This document shows positions 52,148-63,152 of a stretch of DNA of 64,000 bases, one piece after another. A program made the position numbers and the translations under genes. Position 1 is the first letter of the stretch; each line of letters begins with the position of its first letter. Source of the stretch: Micromonospora nigra (lineage in GTDB: Bacteria; Actinomycetota; Actinomycetes; Mycobacteriales; Micromonosporaceae); NCBI RefSeq assembly GCF_900091585.1, contig NZ_FMHT01000003.1, forward strand, positions 1,054,001-1,118,000, in the 5' to 3' direction. The notes under the pieces are model-generated. The model was not told the DNA's origin. It ran no database searches and saw only the letters and a list, made by a program, of their open reading frames with translations.

Positions 52148-52621
52148 TCACTGCTCCTTCTGCTGTCGGTGGATCCGGTCGGTGACCCGGGTGAGGGTGT
52201 CGCGCAGCTCGACGAGATCCGCGGCGGACAGCCCGGTCGCCCGGGCCACCCGCAGCGGCACGTCCGCCATCCGCTCGCGCAGCGCCCACCCCTGCGGGGT
52301 CAGGCCCACCGCCACCCGCCGCTCGTCGGTCGCGGAGCGCCGCCGGACGACCAGGCCCGCCCCCTCCAGCCGCTTCAGCAGCGGGGAGAGGGTTCCGGAG
52401 TCCAGGCGCAGCCGCGCGCCGAGTTCGGAGACCGTGGGCCCGTCGTCGTGCCCGTCGCGGCCGGGACCGGTGTCGTGCTCCCAGAGCACCAGCAGCACCA
52501 GGTACTGCGGGTAGGTGAGCCCGAACCCGTCGAGGATCGGCCGGTAGACGTCGGTCAGCGCCCGGGAGGCGGCGTAGAGCGCGAAGCACACCTGCCGTCG
52601 CAGCTCCAGATCGTCGGTCAC
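52148..52621 (-). CDS. ohrR: MarR-family peroxide-sensing repressor
   Basis: A 157-residue OhrR: the sensor Cys lies in LELRRQVCFALYAASRALTD near the N-terminus, followed by VYRPILDGFGLTYPQYLVLL. The winged helix is PTVSELGARLRLDSGTLSPL, LKRLEGAGLVVRRRSATDER and RVAVGLTPQG. The GTG at 52621 is chosen because the homology begins there and TACCTT stands 6 nt upstream. A longer frame to 52693 would cross the operator. A 26-bp palindrome upstream is the expected binding site. Confidence 0.92.
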   Translation of the reverse strand: MTDDLELRRQVCFALYAASRALTDVYRPILDGFGLTYPQYLVLLVLWEHDTGPGRDGHDDGPTVSELGARLRLDSGTLSPLLKRLEGAGLVVRRRSATDERRVAVGLTPQGWALRERMADVPLRVARATGLSAADLVELRDTLTRVTDRIHRQQKEQ

Positions 52622-52627
52622 CGAGGA

Positions 52628-52633
52628 AAGGTA
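52628..52633 (-). promoter_or_regulatory. -10 box TACCTT of ohrR-ohr, leaderless start
   Basis: TACCTT, 6 nt, then GTG at 52621, next to the palindromic operator. Confidence 0.5.
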
Positions 52634-52638
52634 GCGTG

Positions 52639-52664
52639 CAATCAAGTTGCGCACAACTCGATTG
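52639..52664. promoter_or_regulatory. OhrR operator, 26-bp palindrome
   Basis: Half-sites CAATCAAGTTGCG and CACAACTCGATTG pair at 11 of 13 positions. It covers the -35 region directly upstream of the ohrR -10 box. Confidence 0.75.
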
Positions 52665-52728
52665 TGCGGACGGACACCGCAGCGGCCGGGCACATCCGCA
52701 CCCGGCCGCTGGCGACGTGTTGCGACCG

Positions 52729-53454
52729 TCAGGCCCGAGCGAGCACCGCCAGGGCCTCCGCAACGGTGAACGCGCCCGCGTACAGCGCCTTACCGGCGAT
52801 CACGCCCTCCACACCCACCGGCTCCAGAGTGGCCAGGGCCCGCAGGTCGTCCAGGGTCGAGACACCGCCGGACGCGATCACCGGGGCCGTGGTGCGCGCA
52901 CACACCTCGCGCAGCAGATCCAGGTTCGGACCCTTCATCGTGCCGTCCTTGGTGATGTCGGTCACCACATACCGCGACGCGCCCGCCTTGTCCAGCCGCG
53001 CCAACACCTCGTACAGGTCACCGCCGTCGCGGGTCCAGCCCCGCGCGGCGAGGGTCGACCCGCGCACGTCCAGCCCGATCGCGACCCGGTCGCCGTACTC
53101 GCCGCAGACCCGGTCGCACCAGTCGGGGTCCTCCAGCGCCGCCGTGCCGATGTTCACCCGGGCCGCGCCGGTGGCCAGCGCGGCGCGCAGCGAGGCGTCG
53201 TCGCGGATGCCGCCCGACAGCTCCACCCGCACGTCGAGGCGGCGCACCAGGTCGGCGAGCAGCGCCGCGTTCGACCCCCGGCCGAAGGCGGCGTCCAGGT
53301 CCACCAGGTGGATCCACTCCGCCCCGTCGCGCTGCCAGGCCAGCGCGGCCTCCAGGGGATCGCCGTACCCGGTCTCGCTACCGGCAGCGCCCTGCACGAG
53401 CCGGACGGCCTGGCCGTCGACGACGTCCACGGCGGGCAACAGGGTGAGGCTCAC
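52729..53454 (-). CDS. priA: Bifunctional phosphoribosyl isomerase A (HisA/TrpF)
   Basis: A 241-residue TIM barrel. It isomerises ProFAR in histidine synthesis and, in actinobacteria, PRA in tryptophan synthesis. [20 protein letters not shown] carries catalytic Asp11, [38 protein letters not shown] and [20 protein letters not shown] carries the second Asp. [14 protein letters not shown] ends the phosphate site. The arrangement [19 protein letters not shown] is the PriA version. No separate trpF was found near trpC, which supports the dual role. The GTG at 53454 is used. Confidence 0.95.
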   Translation of the reverse strand: MSLTLLPAVDVVDGQAVRLVQGAAGSETGYGDPLEAALAWQRDGAEWIHLVDLDAAFGRGSNAALLADLVRRLDVRVELSGGIRDDASLRAALATGAARVNIGTAALEDPDWCDRVCGEYGDRVAIGLDVRGSTLAARGWTRDGGDLYEVLARLDKAGASRYVVTDITKDGTMKGPNLDLLREVCARTTAPVIASGGVSTLDDLRALATLEPVGVEGVIAGKALYAGAFTVAEALAVLARA

Positions 53455-53472
53455 GGTCTGTCTCTCCTCGGG

Positions 53473-53796
53473 TCAGGTACGACGGTCCAGGGCGATCACC
53501 ACGATCGCCGGTAGTACGAGCAGCAGCAACGCGATCAGTCCGATGCGCAGCGCCACGTCCGGCACGAACACCCAGATCAGGGCGATCGCGGCCAGGGTGA
53601 GCAGCACGATGGCGGCCCGTTCACCCCGGCTGTGGCGGGGCAGTCGACCGGTGCGGCCCCGCCGCCAGGTCGGGGTCAGCCGGCGCACCAGCGCCCGCCG
53701 CCGCGCCCGGCGGGTCCGCCGCCGCTCCCGGGTCGCCCGCGCCCGGGCCGCCTCGGCCTCCCGCACCGCCCGCCGACGGGCCCGTTCCTTGCTCAC
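53473..53796 (-). CDS. Small basic membrane protein
   Basis: A 107-residue protein. The N-terminal ~55 residues are extremely Arg-rich (ERARRRAVREAEAARARATR, ERRRTRRARRRALVRRLTPT). They are followed by two TM helices (AAIVLLTLAAIALIWVFVP and LRIGLIALLLLVLPAIVVIA) ending LDRRT. It lies between hisA/priA and hisH in the same direction. The basic stretch would face the cytoplasm and could touch nucleic acid or lipid head groups. Function unknown. Confidence 0.75.
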   Translation of the reverse strand: MSKERARRRAVREAEAARARATRERRRTRRARRRALVRRLTPTWRRGRTGRLPRHSRGERAAIVLLTLAAIALIWVFVPDVALRIGLIALLLLVLPAIVVIALDRRT

Positions 53797-53871
53797 GCGG
53801 ACGCCCCCACCCGGCGGGCGAGGGAGCCCTCACCGGCCGGGCGTGCCCCCGCCCGAGGCCCGGCCACCGGC

Positions 53872-54504
53872 TCAGCCACCGGTGGGCAGCGTGGCCAGCC
53901 AGTTGCGCAGCAACACGGCACCGGTGTCGGCGGACTTCTCCGGGTGGAACTGGGCCGCCGACAGCGACCCGCGCTCCACCCCGGCCACGAACGCGGCCTC
54001 GTGATGGGCGGTGGTCACCGTGGCCCCCGCAGCGGTCAGGGCCGCGACGTCCGACACCGCGTACGAGTGGACGAAGTAGAACCGGCTGTCCGCCGGCAGG
54101 CCGGCGAACAGCACCGACCCCACGGGCACCTGCACCGTGTTCCAGCCCATGTGCGGCAGCCGGGTGGCGGGCAGCCGCGTCACGGCCCCGGGCAGCAACC
54201 CGAGCCCCTTGGTGACCACGCCGTGCTCGTCGCCGTGCTCGAACAGCACCTGCATGCCCACGCAGATGCCGAGCACCGGCCGGCCCGCCGCCACCCGCTC
54301 GGCGATCACCGGGCCCGCGCCGAGGGCCTCGATGCCGGCCATGCAGGCGGCGAAGGCCCCCACCCCGGGCACCACCAGGCCGTCCGCCTCGGCGGCGGCG
54401 GACAGGTCGTCGGTCACCGTCACGTCCGCACCGGCCGCCGCGAGGGCCCGCTCGGCCGACCGCAGGTTGCCCGACCCGTAGTCGAGCACCACCACCCTGT
54501 TCAC
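53872..54504 (-). CDS. hisH: Imidazole glycerol phosphate synthase, glutaminase subunit
   Basis: A 210-residue class I amidotransferase that supplies ammonia to HisF. Catalytic triad: Cys in RPVLGICVGMQVLFEHGDEH, His and Glu in LSAAQFHPEKSADTGAVLLR. RVVVLDYGSGNLRSAERALA and LVVPGVGAFAACMAGIE are typical. The GTG at 54504 overlaps the stop of the small upstream gene as GTGA. Confidence 0.97.
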   Translation of the reverse strand: MNRVVVLDYGSGNLRSAERALAAAGADVTVTDDLSAAAEADGLVVPGVGAFAACMAGIEALGAGPVIAERVAAGRPVLGICVGMQVLFEHGDEHGVVTKGLGLLPGAVTRLPATRLPHMGWNTVQVPVGSVLFAGLPADSRFYFVHSYAVSDVAALTAAGATVTTAHHEAAFVAGVERGSLSAAQFHPEKSADTGAVLLRNWLATLPTGG

Positions 54505-54674
54505 GAACCCTCCCCCGGAAGAAGCCAGAGCACGCCGGCGATCGTGGCCAGCACGGCGAGCAGCGCGGTGACCACCACGGCGGCGCGCGGCGCCCCCTGC
54601 CGGTGCAACGACACGGCTCCCCCGACCAGCACGCCGGCCAGGATCAGGACCAGGGTCGGCAGCACGCCCCCCAT
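54501..54674 (-). CDS. Small two-TM membrane protein between hisB and hisH
   Basis: A 57-residue protein with two TM helices (VLPTLVLILAGVLVGGAVSL and AAVVVTALLAVLATIAGVLW) separated by HRQGAPR. It ends LLPGEGS and overlaps the hisH start by 4 bases. The ATG at 54674 is 43 bases past the hisB stop. Similar small membrane genes are common between hisB and hisH in actinobacteria. Function unknown. Confidence 0.75.
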   Translation of the reverse strand: MGGVLPTLVLILAGVLVGGAVSLHRQGAPRAAVVVTALLAVLATIAGVLWLLPGEGS

Positions 54675-54717
54675 CAGCGCCACCCCCCGACCGGTGCGGT
54701 CGGGTTCCCCACGCCGC

Positions 54718-55329
54718 TCACAGCGCCCCCTTGGTGCTGGGGATCGCGCCCGCCGCGCGCGGGTCGACCGCGGTCGCCTCGCGCAGCGCCCGGGCGACCG
54801 CCTTGAACTGGGCCTCCACCACGTGGTGCGCATCCGGGTGGCCGCCGGGACGGGCCGCCCGCAGCACGTCGACGTGCAGGGTCATCCGGGCCGCCTGGCC
54901 GAATGACTCGAAGATGTGCCGGGTCATGCTGGTCGCGTAGACCGGCCCGATGTACGGGGCGAGCACCGGCTCGTCGTGCACCACGTACGGCCGGCCGGAC
55001 AGGTCGACCGCCGCCCGGACGAGGACCTCGTCCATCGGGATCGTGGCCGAGCCGTACCGCCGGATGCCGGCCTTGTCGCCCAGCGCCTGGTCGAACGCGG
55101 CCCCCAGGGCCAGCGCCGTGTCCTCCATCGTGTGGTGGGCGTCGATCTCCAGGTCACCGACGGTGCGGACGGTCACGTCGAAGCCGCCGTGCCGGGCGAT
55201 CTGGTGCAGCATGTGGTCGTAGAAGCCGACCCCGGTGCTGATCTCGGCCCGGCCGGTGCCGTCGAGGTCGACCTCGACCAGGACCTCGGTCTCCTTGGTG
55301 ACCCGCTCGACCCGGGCGGTGCGACTCAT
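54718..55329 (-). CDS. hisB: Imidazoleglycerol-phosphate dehydratase
   Basis: A 203-residue Mn-dependent dehydratase (step 6 of histidine synthesis), monofunctional without a phosphatase domain. The two metal-binding HHxxE repeats are DLEIDAHHTMEDTALALGAA and GHPDAHHVVEAQFKAVARAL. GVGFYDHMLHQIARHGGFDV and SMTRHIFESFGQAARMTLHV complete the family. The ATG at 55329 follows GAAAGG. An upstream in-frame start at 55362 has no ribosome site. Confidence 0.97.
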   Translation of the reverse strand: MSRTARVERVTKETEVLVEVDLDGTGRAEISTGVGFYDHMLHQIARHGGFDVTVRTVGDLEIDAHHTMEDTALALGAAFDQALGDKAGIRRYGSATIPMDEVLVRAAVDLSGRPYVVHDEPVLAPYIGPVYATSMTRHIFESFGQAARMTLHVDVLRAARPGGHPDAHHVVEAQFKAVARALREATAVDPRAAGAIPSTKGAL

Positions 55330-55384
55330 GGCGTGCCTTTCGGTCTCGGCTGCGGGGCCCACGGGCCCACTGCTCGCGCTCCCA

Positions 55385-57774
<2,390 letters not shown>

Positions 57775-57781
57775 GCCTGCG

Positions 57782-57787
57782 AGTCTA
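57782..57787 (-). promoter_or_regulatory. -10 box TAGACT of the his operon, leaderless start
   Basis: TAGACT, 7 nt, then the hisD GTG, with no Shine-Dalgarno sequence. Confidence 0.6.
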
Positions 57788-57868
57788 GGCGGCCCGCCCG
57801 GGAGCACCCCGCGCCGCCCGCTCGGCGGGACGGTGAGCCGGGACACGCGCGCCGTCGGCGGATCGGGC

Positions 57869-57874
57869 TACGCT
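57869..57874 (+). promoter_or_regulatory. -10 box TACGCT, leaderless start
   Basis: TACGCT, 7 nt, then the GTG at 57882. Confidence 0.55.
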
Positions 57875-57881
57875 CGACCAC

Positions 57882-58583
57882 GTGACCGCACGGCTGCCGG
57901 TGTTCCCGCTCACGACGGTGCTCTTTCCCGGCCTGGTGCTGCCGCTGCACATCTTCGAGGAGCGCTACCGGGCCCTGGTCCGCCACCTCGTCGCCCTGCC
58001 CGACGGGGCCCCGCGCGAGTTCGGGGTGGTGGCCATCCGCAGGGGCTGGGAGGTCGCGCCCGCCGCCGGCCGGGCCACCCCCGGCGGCGGCGAGGTGACC
58101 CTGCACGAGGTGGGCTGCACCGCCGAGCTGCGGCAGGTCACCGAACTCGACGACGGCGGCTTCGACATCGTCACGGTGGGCCGCCGGCGGTTCCGCATCA
58201 CCGACGTCGACGCGCGCTCCACGCCGTACCTGACGGCCGAGGTGCAGTGGCTACCCGAGGCGAGCGGCCCCGACGAGGCCGCCGAGGTGCTGGCCGCTCG
58301 GGTGATCGCGGTCTTCCGGCAGTACCTGGGCCTCATCCGCGCCGACCCGGAGGAGATCTCCGAGCAGCTGCCGGAGGACCCGACGGTGCTGTCGCACCTG
58401 GTCGCCGCCACCGCCGCGCTGACCGTGGCCGACCGGCAGCGGCTGCTCGCCATCGACGACACCGCCGCCCGGCTGCGCGCCGAGCTGCGGCTGCTCAACC
58501 GCGAGGCGGCCCTCCTGCGCCAGGTGCGGGCGGTTCCGGTGCCGCTGGCGGAACTGGCCGCTGCCCCGCCGGCCCCCAACTGA
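57882..58583 (+). CDS. LON substrate-binding-domain protein
   Basis: A 233-residue stand-alone N-terminal LON domain: ARLPVFPLTTVLFPGLVLPL, HIFEERYRALVRHLVALPDG, VGCTAELRQVTELDDGGFDI, VTVGRRRFRITDVDARSTPY and LTAEVQWLPE. There is no AAA+ or protease part, as in many short bacterial homologues of unknown role. The C-terminal helices (ARLRAELRLLNREAALLRQV) are standard. The GTG follows a -10 box by 7 nt. Its last 89 bases overlap the convergent DUF2567 gene. Confidence 0.92.
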   Translation: MTARLPVFPLTTVLFPGLVLPLHIFEERYRALVRHLVALPDGAPREFGVVAIRRGWEVAPAAGRATPGGGEVTLHEVGCTAELRQVTELDDGGFDIVTVGRRRFRITDVDARSTPYLTAEVQWLPEASGPDEAAEVLAARVIAVFRQYLGLIRADPEEISEQLPEDPTVLSHLVAATAALTVADRQRLLAIDDTAARLRAELRLLNREAALLRQVRAVPVPLAELAAAPPAPN

Positions 58584-59487
58584 GTTCGCCCGGGGCCGGC
58601 CCACCGTCACCGCCGCCGGGAGCCCCGCCCGGGGCTGTCGCCTGGTCGCCGCCACCGGGAGCCCCGTCCGGGGCCGGCCCACCGTCACCGCCGCCGGGTG
58701 CCGCGGGCGACGGCGACCAGGCGATGGCCGGCTCGGGCTCGGGTCGCAGCGACGGCCACCGCGACCAGCCCGCCAGCAGGGTGTACGTCACGGCGGCGGC
58801 GAACGCCGGCAGCAGCAGGTTGCCGTGCGGCACGGGCAGGACGCCGAGCAGCCAGTCGACGCCGCCGGCGCGCAGGTCGGCCGGCTTGGCGAAGGCACGG
58901 CCCTCCGGGGCGGTCGCCAACAGCCGCTCGTAGCCGGCCAGTCCGATGCGCCGCCCGACCTGCCAGGCCACCGGCGCGGCGCCCAGCGCACCCAGCACCA
59001 CCGCGAACAGGCCCACGGGCCCGCGCCACCGGCGCAGCAGGAACCACACGGCCAGGGCGGCGAGCACCCCGAAACCGGCACCGAGGAAGCTGAACCACCC
59101 GTCGGCGGCGATCGGCTGCTCCGGCTGCGCCTGCGCGTACACCGCCCCGTCGGGGGTCTTGAGCACCGGCGTGTCGGGGGCGAGGGCCGCCCAGACCAGA
59201 CCGAACGGCACGCCCAGCAGCGCGCCGACGAGTGTCACGGCGAGCACGGCGCGCACCGCCGGGGCCGCGGGCACGGCCGGAGCGGCGGGGCCGGGAGCCG
59301 CCGGGGTGGGCGTGGAACCGGGGCCCGCCGAGGCGGGCGTGGGGCTGGGGCCCGCCGAGGCGGGCGTGGGGCTGGGGCCCGCCGGGGCGGGCGTGGGGCT
59401 GGGGCCCGCCGGGGCGGGCGTGGGGCTGGGGCCCGCCGGGGCGGGCGTGGCGACGGGCCGTTCGGGGTCAGGGGTGTCCGGGCTCAC
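58495..59487 (-). CDS. DUF2567 membrane protein with repeat tails
   Basis: A 330-residue protein. The N-terminus carries about five 9-residue repeats of the GPSPTPAPA type (27-bp DNA repeat, 59310-59460). The core DUF2567 region has four TM helices (LAVTLVGALLGVPFGLVWAA, FGVLAALAVWFLLRRWR, LFAVVLGALGAAPVAWQVGR, LLPAFAAAVTYTLLAGW) and a loop with DGAVYAQAQPEQPIAADGWF. The C-terminus has GGGDGGPAP/GGGDQATAPGG repeats. Both tails are low-complexity and overlap nothing essential. The last 89 bases are antisense to the LON gene. Function unknown. Confidence 0.85.
   Translation of the reverse strand: MSPDTPDPERPVATPAPAGPSPTPAPAGPSPTPAPAGPSPTPASAGPSPTPASAGPGSTPTPAAPGPAAPAVPAAPAVRAVLAVTLVGALLGVPFGLVWAALAPDTPVLKTPDGAVYAQAQPEQPIAADGWFSFLGAGFGVLAALAVWFLLRRWRGPVGLFAVVLGALGAAPVAWQVGRRIGLAGYERLLATAPEGRAFAKPADLRAGGVDWLLGVLPVPHGNLLLPAFAAAVTYTLLAGWSRWPSLRPEPEPAIAWSPSPAAPGGGDGGPAPDGAPGGGDQATAPGGAPGGGDGGPAPGELSWGPAGQRPVPPAAPEPPAPGAGGPPRG
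59310..59460. repeat. 27-bp tandem repeat encoding GPSPTPAPA
   Basis: Five to six copies of a 27-bp unit (GGGCCCGCCGRGGCGGGCGT then GGGGCTG) in the DUF2567 N-terminal coding region. Confidence 0.85.
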
Positions 59488-59539
59488 CCGATGATCCTCG
59501 CAGTTAGCCGTGGGGTCCGGGGGCGGTCGTGGCGGCCGG

Positions 59540-61072
59540 TCACCGGGCGAACGGTTCCAGCATCACCGCGGCCGCCCGCAACCAGGCCTGCCGGGTCTCC
59601 GGCTGGAGCTGGTGGTACTCGATCGACGAGCCGGTCTCCAGCGCCGGGTCGTAGGGCACCACGGCCACGGCGCGGGTACGGGTGGCGAAGTGACGTTCCA
59701 GGTCGTTCTGCAACGACGAGCGGCCGGGCGTCGGGCAGGAGATCAGGGTGACCGCGTTGTCGGCCAGCTCGCCCATGCCCACCTCGTGCAGCAGGTCGAG
59801 CATCCAGTCGGCGCTGAAGGCCGCGTCCTCCCGGGGAACGGTGGTGACGACGAGCTGGTCGGCGGCCTGCATCACGCTGCGCCAGTTGGCGCTCTCCACG
59901 TTGTTGCCGGTGTCCACGCAGACCACGTCGTGGGTGCGCCGCAGCAGCTCCAGCACCCGCCTGACGGTGAACTGGTCCAGCCGCTGCGCGAAGCGTGGGC
60001 TCTCCTCGCCGGCGAGCACGTCGTACGAGCCGTCGGAGGCGTGCCGCAGGTAGTCGTCCAGCGCCTCCAGCAGGTCGTTGCCCTCCCGGATCTCGATGTG
60101 TGCCAGGTCCGAGACCAGGTGTCGGATGGTCCGGGCGTGCCGGGCGCTGCCCGCGCGCAGCCCGAGGGTGCCGCGCAGCTCGTTGTCGTCCCAGGCCAGC
60201 ACGCCCCGGCCCCGCACGCTGCCCACCGTGGCGGCGGCCAGCACGGTGGCGGTGGTCTTGTGGACGCCGCCCTTGGGGTTGGCGAACGCGAGCACCCGGG
60301 GGGCGCCCAGGTCCCGGCGCAGCACCCCGGCGGCGCGCTCCAGGTCGTTCTCCCCGCCCCGGGGCCGCCACTCAAGGCGGGGTGGGTAACCCCGGTCGAC
60401 GGCGGTGGACGCGGCCGGCACGGCCGGCGGCACGACCGGAACAGCGGGCGGGGCGGGCGGGGGCGGAGCGGATCGGTAGCCGTTGTCCAGCACCGCGTAG
60501 CGGGACTCCACCGGCGGCGCGGCGTGTCGGTAGCCGTTGTCCAGCACCGCGTACCGCGACTCCGGCCGACGCTGCTCCGGCACCGGCGGGCGCACCGGCT
60601 CCGGCGGATGGCCGGGCTGCCGCGGACCCGGATCGGCCGGGTAGCCGGACTGCCGCGGCGCGGGCTCGGCCGGATGGCCGGACTGCCGCGGCGCGGGCTC
60701 GGCCGGGTAGCCGGACTGCCGTGGCACCGGCTCAGCCGGATAGCCGGGATCCGCCCGGTACGCCGGGTCGACCCGGAAGGCCGCCTCCGCCCGGTAGCCG
60801 GGCTCCGCAGCGTAACCGGGCTCCGCAGCGTAACCGGGCTCCGCAGAGTAACCGGGCTCCACCGGCGGCGGGGCCGGGAACCGAGCGGCGTAGCCGGCGG
60901 CCGACCCGCGTCGGGGCAGCGGCTCCGGCGGGGTCGGCGGCGGCTCCTCGGCACGCCGCTCCGGCTCGGCCTGGTCGCCACCGCGACCGCCGAGCCGGGC
61001 CCGGTCGAGCAGCGCCCGCCACCGAGGTGCTGGTTCGGCCGGCCGCCCCCAGCCGGTCTCGCTGCCGTCCAC
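59540..61072 (-). CDS. MinD/ParA-like ATPase with long repeat-rich N-terminus (EspI-like)
   Basis: A 510-residue protein. Residues 1-~235 are disordered with several repeat sets: GYAAEP-type heptads, PRQSG(Y/H)PAEPA units, and twice ESRYAVLDNGYR. The C-terminal ~270 residues are a MinD/Mrp-like ATPase: deviant Walker A VLAFANPKGGVHKTTATVLA, switch region DDNELRGTLGLRAGS, VVCVDTGNNVESANWRSVMQ (Walker B) and QLVVTTVPREDAAFSADWML. This architecture matches EspI-like proteins of type VII secretion loci, but no other ESX gene is here. The GTG at 61072 has GGGAGGG upstream. Confidence 0.88.
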   Translation of the reverse strand: MDGSETGWGRPAEPAPRWRALLDRARLGGRGGDQAEPERRAEEPPPTPPEPLPRRGSAAGYAARFPAPPPVEPGYSAEPGYAAEPGYAAEPGYRAEAAFRVDPAYRADPGYPAEPVPRQSGYPAEPAPRQSGHPAEPAPRQSGYPADPGPRQPGHPPEPVRPPVPEQRRPESRYAVLDNGYRHAAPPVESRYAVLDNGYRSAPPPPAPPAVPVVPPAVPAASTAVDRGYPPRLEWRPRGGENDLERAAGVLRRDLGAPRVLAFANPKGGVHKTTATVLAAATVGSVRGRGVLAWDDNELRGTLGLRAGSARHARTIRHLVSDLAHIEIREGNDLLEALDDYLRHASDGSYDVLAGEESPRFAQRLDQFTVRRVLELLRRTHDVVCVDTGNNVESANWRSVMQAADQLVVTTVPREDAAFSADWMLDLLHEVGMGELADNAVTLISCPTPGRSSLQNDLERHFATRTRAVAVVPYDPALETGSSIEYHQLQPETRQAWLRAAAVMLEPFAR

Positions 61073-61171
61073 GGCTCGCCCTCCCAGCACTGTTCATCTC
61101 TGCCTGACAGGCTACGAACGAAACCCTATTCGGGCCACACCCGTAGCCGTACCCTCACCGCCCACCCGCGC

Positions 61172-62182
61172 TCAGCCGGCCGGGGTCGCCGAGCCCCTCT
61201 CGGGCACGTCCCCCCAGGTCGAAGCAACCGGGGACGGGACGACCGACGACGGCGTGGACGCGGGCCGGGGTGACGAAGACGTCACGTCCGGTGGGGACGG
61301 TACCGCCTCAGGCGACGGAACGCCCGTCGGCCCGCCGGAACGGTCCTCGATGGACGGTGCCGCGTCGAGCCCCGCGTCGACGGTCGGTCGCACCACGTCA
61401 CGCTGCTCGGGCAGCGGCGGGGTGAACACCGCACGCTCCAACCGGTCGACCTCGGGCGCCGGGTCGACCGCCCGTACGCCGGGCCGGTTCGCCACACCGC
61501 GCAGCACCCCCGGCTGGGCGCGCACCACCACCGCGTACAGGCAGGCGCAGCCGGAGCGGTAGGCCGCCGCCTCCTCCGCCGCCACCCGGGCCCCGACCTC
61601 GTAGAACTGGCGCAGCTCCCGCTCCTGGGCGTTGCCGCCGGCCAGCACGGCGGCCCGCGCCCGGTAGTCGGCCGCCTCACGGTCCTTGCGATCGGCCAGC
61701 ACGGTCATGCCGGCGGTCACGTCGTCGGGGAGCCGCTGGGCGGCGATGCGCACGATCTCGGTCTGCCGGTCGGGCAGCGGGACCCGACCGAGCACGGCGG
61801 CGACCCGGACGTCCCCGACCACCCCCGGAAGCGACTGCGGGGTCAGGTACTCCGACAGGGTGACCAGGGCGTACGTCCCGTCGCGCGGCACGGTGACGGA
61901 CGCCGGCAGGGCCGCCAGGTCCGCCGCCGCGGCCTGCACGTAGCCGGGAATCGAGTCGCCGTCGGACACCCCCACCCGGGTCACGTCGCCGAGGGTCGGG
62001 TCGCCGACGGGCCGGGAGTCGGCGGCCCACATGGCGGTGGCCATGACCGCGGCGGCGCAGAACACCGCCACCCAGGACAGCACCGGGGGGCGGGTCGGGC
62101 CCTGCCCCCAGCAGGTCACGGCCCCGACCAGGCGGGGCAAGAGACGCTGGTCCAACTGCCGCAGCAGATCGCCGGCGCGCAC
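61172..62182 (-). CDS. One-TM hypothetical protein
   Basis: A 336-residue protein with a cytoplasmic start (VRAGDLLRQLDQRLLPRLVG), one TM helix (LSWVAVFCAAAVMATAMWAA, about residues 36-55), then an exported domain with strands and charged helices (RDGTYALVTLSEYLTPQSL, QERELRQFYEVGARVAAEEA, GCACLYAVVVRAQPGVL). A Ser/Pro-rich tail ends it. The GTG at 62182 follows GAGGAG by 7 bases. It directly precedes the MinD-like gene (100 bases) on the same strand, so the two may form a membrane-anchored pair. No family was recognised. Confidence 0.75.
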   Translation of the reverse strand: MRAGDLLRQLDQRLLPRLVGAVTCWGQGPTRPPVLSWVAVFCAAAVMATAMWAADSRPVGDPTLGDVTRVGVSDGDSIPGYVQAAAADLAALPASVTVPRDGTYALVTLSEYLTPQSLPGVVGDVRVAAVLGRVPLPDRQTEIVRIAAQRLPDDVTAGMTVLADRKDREAADYRARAAVLAGGNAQERELRQFYEVGARVAAEEAAAYRSGCACLYAVVVRAQPGVLRGVANRPGVRAVDPAPEVDRLERAVFTPPLPEQRDVVRPTVDAGLDAAPSIEDRSGGPTGVPSPEAVPSPPDVTSSSPRPASTPSSVVPSPVASTWGDVPERGSATPAG

Positions 62183-62225
62183 GGGCGGACTCCTCGTCAC
62201 CGTCGGGGTCGGACGGGCCGCCGCG

Positions 62226-63152
62226 CTAGTCGCGGAGGATCTCCAGCGCGCGTCCCAGGTCGTCAGGGTAGTCGCTGACGAAGCGGACCTCGTCCCCCGT
62301 TCGGGGGTGCGCGAAGCTCAACTCGCGGGCGTGCAGCCACTGTCGGCCGAGTGTCAACCGGGCCGCCAGGGTGGGGTCCGCGCCGTAGGTGAGGTCGCCC
62401 ACGCAGGGATGGCGCAGGGTCGACAGGTGCACCCGGATCTGGTGGGTACGCCCGGTCTCCAGCCGGACGTCCAGCAGGCTCGCGGCGGGGAACGCCTCCA
62501 GCGTGTCGTAGTGGGTGATGCTCGGCTTGCCGCCGGAGACCACCGCCCAGCGGTAGTCGTGGTGCGGGTGCCGGTCGATCGGGGCGTCGATGGTGCCGCG
62601 CAGCGGGTCGAGGTGGCCCTGCACCACGGCGTGGTAACGCTTCTCCACCTCGCGGTACTTGAAGGCCCGCTTCAACACCGTGTACGCCTGCTCGCTCTTG
62701 GCGACCACCATGATCCCGGTGGTGCCCACGTCGAGCCGGTGCACCACGCCCTGCCGCTCGGCGGCACCGCTGGTGGAGATCCGGTGCCCGACCGCCGCCA
62801 GGCCGCCGATCACCGTCGGGCCGGTCCAGCCGGGGCTGGGGTGCGCGGCGACGCCGACCGGCTTGTCGACCACCACGATGTCGTCGTCGGCATGGATCAC
62901 CCGCAGGCCGGGCACGGCCTGCGGCACCACGGTGGGCGGGGCCACCGGCGCGGGCAGGGTGACCTCGAGCCAGGAACCCGCCTTGACCTTGTGGGAGTTC
63001 GCCCGGGCCGCGCCGTCGACCAGGGCGTCACCGGCGTCGACGAGCGCGGCGGCGGCGGTGCGGGACAACCCGAACAGGCGCGAGACGGCCTGGTCGAGGC
63101 GCATCCCGTCGAGGCCGTCGGGCACCGGCAGGGACCGCTGGTCGCCGCTCAC
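62226..63152 (-). CDS. RluD-family 23S rRNA pseudouridine synthase
   Basis: A 308-residue enzyme with an S4 domain ([40 protein letters not shown]) and the RluA/RluD catalytic core. Motif: [20 protein letters not shown] with the catalytic Asp of RLD. Other blocks: [59 protein letters not shown] and [20 protein letters not shown]. The exact uridine targets are probably those of RluD, which cannot be proven from sequence. The GTG at 63152 overlaps the lspA stop by 4 bases. Confidence 0.95.
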   Translation of the reverse strand: MSGDQRSLPVPDGLDGMRLDQAVSRLFGLSRTAAAALVDAGDALVDGAARANSHKVKAGSWLEVTLPAPVAPPTVVPQAVPGLRVIHADDDIVVVDKPVGVAAHPSPGWTGPTVIGGLAAVGHRISTSGAAERQGVVHRLDVGTTGIMVVAKSEQAYTVLKRAFKYREVEKRYHAVVQGHLDPLRGTIDAPIDRHPHHDYRWAVVSGGKPSITHYDTLEAFPAASLLDVRLETGRTHQIRVHLSTLRHPCVGDLTYGADPTLAARLTLGRQWLHARELSFAHPRTGDEVRFVSDYPDDLGRALEILRD

